From: Dromiciops gliroides | Taxonomy: Eukaryota > Chordata > Mammalia > Microbiotheria > Microbiotheriidae | Length of the DNA stretch: 64,000 nucleotides | Assembly: GCF_019393635.1 (NCBI RefSeq) | Contig: NC_057866.1 | Coordinates: 8,357,723-8,421,722 of the forward strand | Reading direction: 5' to 3' | Part shown: one piece after another, positions 51,001 to 62,025 of the stretch | Layout: every line of letters begins with the position of its first letter | How positions within the stretch are numbered: position 1 is the first letter of the stretch | Translations under genes and position numbers: made by a program | Notes under the pieces: model-generated | Database searches by the model: none | Seen by the model: only the letters and a program-made list of their open reading frames with translations | Told to the model about the DNA's origin: nothing

Positions 51001-52431
51001 TTTGATTGGTAATAGATTAATTTAGGTAGTATTGTCACTTTTATTATATTGGCTCAGCATACCCATGAGCAATTAATATTTTTCCAATTGTTTAGATTTG
51101 ACTTTATTTGTGTGAGAAGTGTTTTATAATCCTATTCATATAGTTAGTTCCTGGGTTTATCTTGGCAGGTAGAGACTCCCAAGTATTTTATACTGTCCAC
51201 AGTTATTTAAAATGGAATTTTTCTTTCTATCTGTTGCTGCTGAACTTTGTTGGTAGTATATAAAAATGCTGATTATTTCTGTGGGTTTATTTTGTATCCT
51301 GCAACTCTGCTAAAGTTGTTTGTTTTTGGTGAGGCAATTGGGGTTAAGTGACTTGCCAAGGGTCACACAGCTAGTAAGTGTTATAAGTGTCTGAGGCCGG
51401 ATCTGAACTCAGGTCCTCCTGACTCCAGGGCTGGTGCTCTATCCACCGTGCCACCTAGCTGCCCCTCTAATCATTTTTGATGAAAAGATCAGACCTGAGT
51501 AGAAATTCTGAGTTAAGAGATATGTAAAAAGGCAAATACAAGTGAGCAATCAGAAAAATAACATGTTTACATTCTTGGGGTCTTGAGATGGTATAAGTAT
51601 CCTCTCAGAACTTTAATGTCATTAGGAAACATAGAGTTAAATAATACAAAAGGTCTGAGAATAGTTTTGTTGTTTTCTCTCAATCAACAATCTAAATATA
51701 CTGGCCTATTTGCTCATCAATAAAAGAAAGAGCAGATCAAAGTAGAGGTTAACAAAATCCTAAGTAAAAAAAATTGAACAAATAAATAAAACTAGGGCCT
51801 ATTAAAAAATACACACATGACAAAAACCATAAAACATAAAAACCATAAGCTAATTTGATTTAAAAAATAAAAAAATCAAGTTACCGGTATTAAAAATGAA
51901 AAAGGTAAATTCACAACCACTGAAGAAGAAATGGTAGCAATTACTAGGTGACCTTTCACCCAACTCTATGCTAATAAAACTAATGATCCAAGTGAAATGT
52001 ATGAATACTTACAAAAATATAAATTGCCTAGATTAACAACAAGAATACAATTTTAAATAACCCTATCTTGGAAAAAGAAATCAAACAAACCATAAATGGA
52101 CTCTCAAAAAAACCCAAAAACCCACCCGGGGTAAATGCATTTACAGCAAATTCTTGTTTGTTGTGCAGTGATATCCAACTCTTCATGACCCCATGAAGAC
52201 AGTGTTGTCCTTGGAGTCTTCTTGGCAAATAAATTAACCAAATTCTACTAAACATTTAAGGAACAATTAATTAAAAAAACTACATAAATTGTTTAGAAAA
52301 TAGATAAATGGGGGTGGGGTGATAGCAAATTCCTTCTGTGACACAGTCTTTTTAAAATTTCATTTAAAATTTTGATTTCTAGTTCCAAAATCTCTCTTTC
52401 CCTCCAGTGCTTCACCCATCCATTGAGAAGT

Positions 52432-52518
<87 letters not shown>

Positions 52519-55500
52519 CGTATGTATATATGATAGCCATTATACATATGAAGTCATGCAAAACATTTCCTTATTCGCTTGTGAGGGGGGATAAAGCAAG
52601 AAAAATAAAGTGAAGGAAAATATCTGCACTCAGAGATCAGTTCTCTCTCTGGACTTTTCATCATGAGTCCTTGGGAATTGTGGATCACGGTATTGATCAG
52701 AGGAGCTAAGTGCTTCACAGTTGACTGTTGTTACAATGTTGCTGTTACTGTGTACAGTGATCTCCTGATTCTGCTCACTTCACTTTGTATCAGCTCATGA
52801 AAATTTTCCCAGGTCTTTCTGAACTCATCACCCTCATAATTTCTTATAGCACAGCAGTATTTCATCACAATCATATACCACAACTTGTTAATTCACTAAA
52901 AGAGCTGCTATAAATATTTTTCTACATATAGGCCCTTCTCCTTTTTCTTTGATCTCTTTGGGGGTATAGACCTAATAGTGACATTTCTGGGCCAGAGGGT
53001 ATGCACAGTTTTATAGTCCAAATATAGTCTTAATACCTAAACCAGGAAGAGTTAAAAAAGAAAGAAAATTATTGACCCATTTCCCAAATAAATATCAAAG
53101 CAAAATTTTAAAATAAAATATTAGCAAGGAGACTACAGCAACGTATCATAAAGACCATACAGTATGACTAGGCTGGTTTTGTATCAGGAATGCAGAACAG
53201 GTTCAATACTGGAAAAATTATAAATGTAATTGATTATATTAATAAGAAAAAACAACAAAAATCATATCAGTATTTCAATAGATACAGAAAAGGGTTTTGA
53301 CAAAATACAATGCCCATTCCTGTTAAAAACTTCAGAAAGTATAGAAATAAATAGAGCTTTCCTTAAAATAAAAAGTATCTATCTAAAACCAAGAGCAAGC
53401 ATTAAATGTAAGGGGGATGAGTTGGAAGCCTTTCCAATAAGATCAGGAGTGAAGCAGAAATGTGTCTCATCACCAGGGACTCTTGTACCAGAAATGCTAC
53501 AGGAATAAAACAAGAAAAAGGAATGGATGGACCAAGCGCAGGCAATGAGGAAACAAAACTGTCGCCTCTTTGTAGATGATGTGATGGTTCAACAAAAAAA
53601 CTCATCAAAACAATGAACAACTTCAATAAAGTCACAGGATACAAAACAAACCCACAAAAATCATCAGCGTTTCTGACTGCTACTGACAAAACCTAGAAGG
53701 AAGAGACAAAAACCTCCATTTAAAATAATCACAGACAGTACGAAACACTTGGGAGTCTACCTGTTGAGACACAGGAACCACATGACTGCCATTATAAAAC
53801 ACTGCTAGAGATAAAGATACCTAAATAATTGGAGAAATGTGAACTGTTCATGGGTAGGTTAAACCGACACCACAATGACAATACGACCAAAATTAATTAA
53901 TTTATTTAGTGCCATACCGATTAAGTAGACAGCTAGGTGGTAGAGTGGATTGAATACTGGGCCCAGCTTCAGGAGGACTCATACACTTCCTAGCTGTGTG
54001 AACCTGGGCAAGTCCCTTCAACATGTTTGCCTCAGTTTCCTCATCTGTAAAAATGCTTCAATATCTTTGCCAAGAAAAACTTGTGATGAAATAATGGGAT
54101 TTAGCAGATGCTCAAAGGCCCACCTGGAGATTAATCTAGACTGACTGAATTAAGTGAGAGGGACTGACTGCTGATTAGCCCACTTCAGGTTAACTAGAAC
54201 TCTGAACTCAACTGGAGACCACCTTCAAGTCCAGCGAACCAACGGATTTGTATGACGTCTACCAATCGGATTGAAGCAGTGTGTAAGGACTGCCTATCAA
54301 AAGCTTCCACACTCAGTTTGCTGGAGAGTTCATGGTTGAAGCAGGCTCATGGCGGAGGACTTGAGGAAGAACCCAACCAGGCTGGAACTCTACTTTCTCA
54401 ACTCCACGTGAATACTTGGTATGCTTTAATAAATGCTTAATGCCCAAAGACTGGTGCTAAAGCTTCTCATTTAAGGTGACCACACATTAGAATTTTTAGA
54501 CAACACATTAAATTTTTGTTTTGTTTTGTTTTTTTTGTTTGTTTGTTTTTTGCGGGGCAATGGGGGTTAAGTGACTTGCCCAGGGTCACACAGCTAGTAA
54601 GTGTCAAATGTCTGAGGCCGGATTTGAACTCAGGTACTCCTGAATCCAGGGCCGGTGCTTTATCCACTGCGCCACCTAGCTGCCCCCAACACATTAAATT
54701 TTAAATGACACACCTTAAATGGGGTCATGAAGAATCAGATGTGACTGAAACAAGTGAACCACAAGAACAACCAGTTAAATACCAAAGGATTACTTTAGAG
54801 AGCTATAAAAAATGAAAAAATTCATCTGAAGGGAACGAAAGGTCAAGAATATCAAGCAACATAATGAAAATAAAAAGAGAAGGAAGGGGACTGCACATGA
54901 TCACATAGCAAACCATACTACAAAGCTGCAATTGTGAAAACAATTTGGTATTGGATAAGAAATAGAGAGATGCATTAGTGAAAGAGATGCACTATATATA
55001 AATGCAAATAAGTACAGTACCCTAGTGTTAGATAAATCCAAAGATACCAGCTATGGGGAAAGGAATTCCCCATTCAACAAAATCTTTTGGGAAAACAAGA
55101 AAGTAGTCTGGCAAAAACTAGGTGTAGACCTATATCACACCAAGATAAGCTCAACAGGACCCATGATTGAGACCTAAAGGTGACATCATAAGCAAATTAG
55201 TGAAGCACAGAAGAAATTATCTGTCAGACCTCTCATGATCAAACAAGAGATAGAGAGGTTCACAGGAGGTAAAAATGGACAATTTTGACTAAATAAAATT
55301 TAAAAGTTTTTGTACAAATGCAATCAATAAAGGTAAAATTAAAAGAGCAACAAGAACCTGGAGAGAAAAAAATCTTTGCAGCAAGTTTCTTTGAAAATGA
55401 TATGTAGGAGGGGGCAGCTAGGTGGCACAGTGGATAAAGCACCAGCCCTGGATTCAGGAGGATCTGAGTTCAAATCCAGCCTCAGACACTTGACACTTAC

Positions 55501-58500
55501 TAGTTGTGTGACCTTGGGCAAGTCACTTAACCCTCATTGCCCTGCAGGGGGAAAAAAAGATATGTAGGGGAAAAAACATTTAAAATAAAAATTTTAAAAA
55601 AATGATATGTAGGGAAGTGAGCCAAATTTATAAGAATAAGAGTCATTTCCCCAACTGATAAATGGTTAAAAGATATGAATAGGCAAATTTTCAGAGGAAG
55701 AAATACAAGCAATCAATTGCCATATGAAAAATGCTCTAAATCACTAATAAATAAATACAAATTAAAATGACTGTAAGGCACCATTTCACACCCATCAGCT
55801 TCGTTAACATGACAGAAAAGGAAAATGATAAATGCTGGAGAGAATAAGGGAAGACAGATCCATTAATGCACCGTTGGTAAAGCTGTAAAATGTCGAATCA
55901 TTCCGGAAAGCAATTTGGAACTATGCCTAAAAATCTATTAAACTGCATAACCTTTGACCCAGCAATACCTCTACTAGGTCTGCTCACCAAAGAGATCAAA
56001 GACAGCTCAAAGTGTACCCAGATGTACAAAAATATTTATAACAGCTTCTTGTGGTGGCAAAGAATTTCAAATTGAGGGAATACAAATCAATTGGGGAATA
56101 GCTAAATAAGTGATGGTATATGACTGTGATGGTGTACTCTTGTGCCGTAAGAAATGATAAAGAGAATGGTTTCAGAAAAACTTGGAAGACCTATATGAAC
56201 TGATACAATGTGAAATGAGCAGAACCAGGAAAAGAAGCTATATCATAATGGCAGTATTGTAATGCTCATCACACTTTGAAAGGGAGAAGGATAATAAATA
56301 TTTATATAGCGCCTACTAGGTGTCAGACGCTGTCTACTCTACAAATATTGTCTCATTTCATCCATACAACCACAGTGCAAGGCAGGTGCTGTTATTATGC
56401 TCATTTTACAGTTGAGGAAACTGAGGCACACAGCTGTTAAGTGACTTGCTCAAGGACTTACTGCTAGTAAATGTCTGAGACTAGATCTGAATTTGGGTCT
56501 CCCTGACTTGAAGGTCAGAGCTCTTTCAAAAAAGTTTGAAAGATTTAATGAACTCCAATCAACACAATGACCAACCCCACCTTTCCAAATGATTCATGAT
56601 GAAACATGCCTTCTACCTCCAAAGAAAGAGCTGGTGGACTCAGAATACAAATTGAAGCCTATTTTCTTCTCTGGGTATTGGGAGGTTTTGTGGGGGGGGA
56701 GGGGGTTGTTTTTTGGGGGTTTTTTTGGACAGGACTAATGTGGCAATTTGTTTTGCATGATGATATATATTTATAAGAAGTTCTATTTTTCTTGCCTTCT
56801 CAATGGGTGGAAAAAAGGGAGGAATAAGGGAGAGGATTTAGAACAGAAAATAAAATAAAAGTGAATCTTTTAAAAAGTCACAGGGCTGGTGAGTTACGGG
56901 GGAGACAGGGAGCCTGCGGAGCAAGGTCGTGAGGGAGGACAGGAATGGCTAAAGAGCAGCATAGGAGTTCAGCTCTTACCAGCCAGCAGCCCAGAGCCCC
57001 AGGGCAGAGGCTGGCAGGGAGATGGTGACCACTCTTAGCATGTATTAGTACAGCACCTGACACCTACTGGGTGCTGGATTGTTGACTGGTTAGTGAACAG
57101 GCTAAGGAGCCCCTTCCTCCTAGCTTTGGACCTCCAAGAGTTCTGGCACTTCTTGTAATACCAAGAACAGGCACATCCTAACAAAGAGGACTGGTGATTC
57201 CCAAGAACTCAGGCTCCAAGTGCTGGCACTTGCCTGGGCTTGGATGGGCTCTTCTTCCCTCCTCAGAGGGAAGGCTTATGAAGTGCTTCAGGATCTGTTG
57301 TGTGAGTCGTAGGGGCTAGCCACACCCTGGCTCTAATAATTATAGATGGCTGAATCTTATCATCGACCTGAAAATGGCCCTGGTGAATAGCACTCCCAGA
57401 ATCACAAAAACTTGGAGTTGTCTTGGACCTCAGAAGTCTCCCTCAAGCCCTCATTTTATAGAGAAGGAAATGATTACAAGGTTATACAACCGTTAGGTTG
57501 TAGCAGGACCTGAACCCAGGACTTCTGACTCCAAGTCCAACATTATTTCCTTCTAACTATGAGGCTTCTCCCCTCTCTTAAGCGCACAACCTGTGTCTGA
57601 AGGCCACTTGGCCAAGACCTTGGGCAGGCTCCCCACTGCAGGCCACACAACGGAAGAGGATCGGAGCTGACTGATGCCCATGTCTCTGCTGGGCACACAC
57701 CACACACAAGTCCGAAATGAGGACTACTTCACCCTTTCTAGGCAAAGGCCAAAGCAGGTGTCTACATATCCCAGAACGAAGCATTTACCTTGGTCCTGAT
57801 GGGCCCTCCCTCCCAAAGGGAGTGACCCTGGGGGCCTTTGCAGAGACAAAAGCCTGCACCCAAGTAGGGGGCACCCATTTCAGCAGCAGGAGAAATACAC
57901 TCACAGATTTCAGGATCTCTGATCTTATCAGAGGGGATCCTTGCTCCACCAACACAGATCCTAACCCTCTCTAAAACCCAGCAGAAAATCTCAGTCGCTG
58001 TGAATGAAACACACCTCCCCAGCACCGACCTGACGGTGAACCTCTGTGAGTTTGGCAAGACTGGTCTTCAGCCAACAGGATAAGAATCTGGCACAAACCT
58101 GTACTTGAAACCGTTGTAACTTACCATAGGAGCAGAGGCTAAAAGTCAGAAGAAACTTGAGCAGTCAATGAACTCGCCTCCCTCATTTTACTGAGCAGGA
58201 AATGGGTGTCGAAAGGGGCCAGTTCACCTCCCCAGGCTAACACAGGTAGTATCTAAGGCAGGATTTGAACCCAGGTCTTTTTCACGTCAACAAGCACGGA
58301 TTAAGCCCTGACTCTATGCCAGACACTGCTAAGTGTTGGGGATTCAAATAAAAGAAAAAAAAGTCCCTGCTTCCAAGAGCACATAGTCTAATGGTGGGGG
58401 GTGGGGAAAAGAGGGGCAACACACCGACAGCTGTGCACAATCCAGCTCTCCACAGGATAAAAGAGGGGGAGTCTCAGAGGGAGGGCACTAAGATGAGGGA

Positions 58501-61500
58501 GGACTGCTCCACACCTATGCTGCCTCTGGCACTGGCATGGAAGGCATGGGAGTAGGGCTTCAGAGGATGCTAGACAGCTAGACCTGGAAATACACAGGAA
58601 TTTAAGGATTGTGTCCAAGAGCATTATTTTTCAAAACGCTTGAGAAAAGTTGATTTAATTCACTTAGAGATGTTGACTTGCTGCGTAAGGTCCATGCTTC
58701 AAGCAATCCTCGATCAGGATCCTCAGGACATTTCACTGCTAAAGCCTTCATCAGTAATGGACAGTACTGATCTCCACCTACCCCAGGCCTCTGTCAAATC
58801 GGCTGGAAACCCACTGTGGAAATCTACCAGGAGAAAGAGCAGCAGAGCTTGCTTCTCTGTGTCCGCCAAGTCCTCCAAGTCTGGGGGCTGGCTCCTCCCA
58901 TGGGACTCAATCCAATAACTCACATCAGGAAGCACCAAATCTAAAAGATAAGATATTATGTAATATTTTAGGATAAGCAAAGTTTTCAGATGTTCCAGGG
59001 CTAAAAAGTCTGTCCTGGGAATGAAGTTTACAGGGACTGGGAAACAGAAATATGGAGACAAGGCTGCATCCTTTCTAGTTTCTGCATCTAGAAAGTAAAG
59101 TCAGTAATGCCTTACCTGGCAGAATTCATGCAGAACAACAAAGTCACTTGGCACAGAAAACCGGACAGGCCTAACGCAGTTATGGCAGCAGGGCCCCCCA
59201 GAATATAGCCATAAAAGCCCAAAATCCTACCCAAGGATCCTGGCCATAAACCCCAGAATTGTGCAGGATCCGAAAACCTTCCCCAATATGGTTTATGTCC
59301 TGGAACTGAATAAGTTTCAGGCTAACTAGGAGACAATTGAGAGAAGCCACACACACTGGAAAAGGGGAAAAACCAGAAAGTGTGAGAATAGATATTAAAG
59401 GAGAAAAGCCCCTGGGATTTGCTTAACTGACATCTGTCATCAAACCCTTTCGCAAGGCTGTTCTTCTGAGATGTGGAGAGCTACCCGCCTCTCAGGGGGC
59501 CTGTGACCAAACAGCCATCCACGAGTCACAAAATCCATGAACTTTATTCTCTAGAACCTTCATTTCATTCTGAAATAGCAGAAAAACTATGGGGAAAATG
59601 GTTTCCTCCATAGGATCACTTCTCCGTCTAGGCTTCTGCCTGGCACTTTTGGACACTGCTTTTCCTTCCTCAGCATGACAACAAATCTGGGATCTCTCTC
59701 TCCTGCTGGTCACCATGATCTGCTGGCTCCAACTGTCCCAGCTCCCCTCAAGTTCAGGTGGTTAGAATGTACAGAATATTGAAGCTAAGAACTCTGAAGT
59801 CTCCCTGAGCCAGCCAGTTCACTTCCATATTTCCATTACTCAGGAGTATTTGATAGCTCACTCAGCTTTAATCAGAGGGACATACAGACTTCCATGCCTG
59901 CATGGAGTTAACTGATTACACAAACATAACCAGCAGATGCAAACTCCAGCTATTAATAGTAAAAAACACTGTAATGCCACCTTGCATTTGATCTGTTTGG
60001 CTCTGGTAGGACCCTCTCACATGGGCTGCCTCCCTTTCAGGCTCATAACCAGCTGCTGTGACCCCAGAGGACTGCTCAAAATGGCACCACAAGTCATAGG
60101 GGTTCAGAGCTTAAAGAGAACACAGAGGCATCTGGGCTGACTCAGATATGGCCAAGGAGGCTCCCCCCCAACCCCACTGGCGCGTGGTCCTCCAGGCTCT
60201 ATCTGAACACCTATCAGGGGAGAGGAGGATGAGAAGCCTAATGCCCCCCTTCCCCCCACTGGAGGCAGCCCCTTTGGCTTCTGGACCTCTCTAGTCACTT
60301 CAACACTGTTCCTGACATCCAGTCCCATCTCCTTTTCTGTACCTTCTCCCCATTGCTCCTGGGTCCTCTACTTGACGGCTCCTTTCCTCGAAAGGATATG
60401 GGCTCCCTGAATTCTCCAGAGCTGGAGATCAGAGCAGATGTGACAAGGCTCTTGTAGCAAGCCCCAAAAGAGGATGAAGGCCCACGGACTCTCCCCACAG
60501 TAAGTGAAAGCAGCCACGGAAGTGGATGGTGGACTAATGCTGGGCTAGTGCCACACTGACTAGAATTTGATACGCTTTGACTCCCGCCATTTCATTTCGC
60601 CGTTTGCTTCAAGTGGGTGCCCTAAGCCAGTCTTCTTTACCCAACACGCCAAAGGCACCAGGCTCTACTTTTGCCCACAGGGGCCATCCATGACTCCTCC
60701 CTCCCTTCTCACCATCTCTGGGTTTTTTCAAGAGTGAGCTATACCTTCTTGCAAACCGACATTCGAGCTGGGTGCTGCGCACAAGTGATGTTTCTTCCAG
60801 TCAAACAGGTAGGAATCATCACTGAAGACACTTAATGGATGCTCCTGATTTGGAAATACGAGAGGCAGACCTGAAGGCCCGTACAGAAATACATAGAGTG
60901 GCTAAAGAAAAATACCGAACTTAGATTTCTAAGATCCCAGTGTTAAGTGGGTGACAGCAAATACAGCCACACCCTGGTCCATACTTCGAGTGGATTAACT
61001 GTGCAGTGGGGGCCGCTAGGTGGCGCAGTGTATAGAGCATGGGCCCTGGAGTCAGGAGGACCTGAGTTCAAATCCAGCCTCAGACACTTAACACTCACTA
61101 GCTGTGTGACCCTGGGCAAGTCACTTAACCCCAACTGCCTCACTAAAAAAAAAAAAAAAAAAGATTAACTGTGCAAATATAAGACTTAACCTCTTCAGGC
61201 CTCAGTTTCCCCATCTAAAAATGGGTCTGAGTTCTGATATCCCTATCGGTTGGTAGTCCTCGTTCTAGGCTTCCCTCCAGTGCTGACATTTTGTGGTTCT
61301 GTGACTCTGGGTGGAGCTGCACCACTCTGCACGAGGCCTTTCCCCAAGTACTGGGAAGATGTGGCCTCCCAAAGACCATCAGGACTTTGGGGCTCAAGGT
61401 GAGACAGTCACTAAGACCCCGGCGTTTTCTCCAGGAGCGTCCCTCACGTGTGCCTAGGGAAGAACCAGCCCGATGCTCTTGTCCTTGGCACTGTCTTCCT

Positions 61501-61918
61501 TGTGCCATGAAATACAGACTAGAAGGATTGAGACTCTCCCCCTTATCCGCCTCTCGGGGTTTCTTAAAGAATGAGCTTAGAAAAAGGTGCTTCCCGTGAT
61601 GGTCATCAAGCTTGGCCGTCAGCCAGAGCAACATCATAAACATGAAAATGTAGGGCAGGACAGTGGGAGGCAGTCGCTGGAGGTGAGGGCACTTGCCCTA
61701 ATCCCAGGAGAAAAGGACATTTGAATGAGTCATGAAAACTTCAAACAGTTTGGGGCCAGGTGATCCAGTGACCACATATGCAGAAGTGAACCAGGTGAGG
61801 CAAAAGGCCTTGGGACTCTGTGGGCAAGGAAGCCTCACCCTTGGACAAGGCTTTCCAAATTGGTGGGGTCTAAGAAAGCTTGGCCTCTGAAAGCCCCCAC
61901 CCTGCCCCCACCCCCCTG

Positions 61919-61983
<65 letters not shown>

Positions 61984-61984
61984 G

Positions 61985-62025
<41 letters not shown>

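Larger units (their letters stand above)
53934..54770 (+). mobile_element. MAR-type SINE split by a solo LTR, inside L1
   Basis: Left half: AGACAGCTAGGTGGTAGAGT to CTTTGCCAAGAAAAAC. Right half: AAATGGGGTCATGAAGAATC to GACTGAAACAAGTGAACCAC. In an intact copy these are adjacent, so the roughly 630 bp between them were inserted later. The host L1 resumes after it at TACCAAAGGATTACTTTA. Confidence 0.72.
48640..56876 (+). mobile_element. Sense L1, interrupted by several nested insertions
   Basis: One degraded L1 in four pieces: ORF1 part (48640-49171), junction and ORF2 start (51466-52346), ORF2 reverse transcriptase (53018-53933) and ORF2 end plus 3' UTR (54771-56876). The pieces are collinear across inserts: GAAAAGGACTTCC stops and GATGAAAAGATCAGACCTGAG resumes; AAATTCCTTCTGTGACACAG stops and ATACCTAAACCAGGAAGAG resumes. 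RT-like peptide segments include [13 protein letters not shown] and [12 protein letters not shown], and an FVDDVM motif replaces the usual FADD box. Many stops and frame breaks make it non-functional. About 4.5 kb of L1 remain after removing inserts. Confidence 0.8.

Noticed and set aside
59115-59175. Exon-like segment with donor GCCAG|GTAAGG on the minus strand
   Set aside because: Flanking TOP6BL exons (60745 and 58940) join directly in phase 1; in that phase this piece contains a stop codon.
61215-61643. 142-codon minus-strand frame ([14 protein letters not shown]) as a TOP6BL exon
   Set aside because: No acceptor/donor pair gives the phase 0-0 exon needed between 62384 and 60901, and I do not recognise the peptide.
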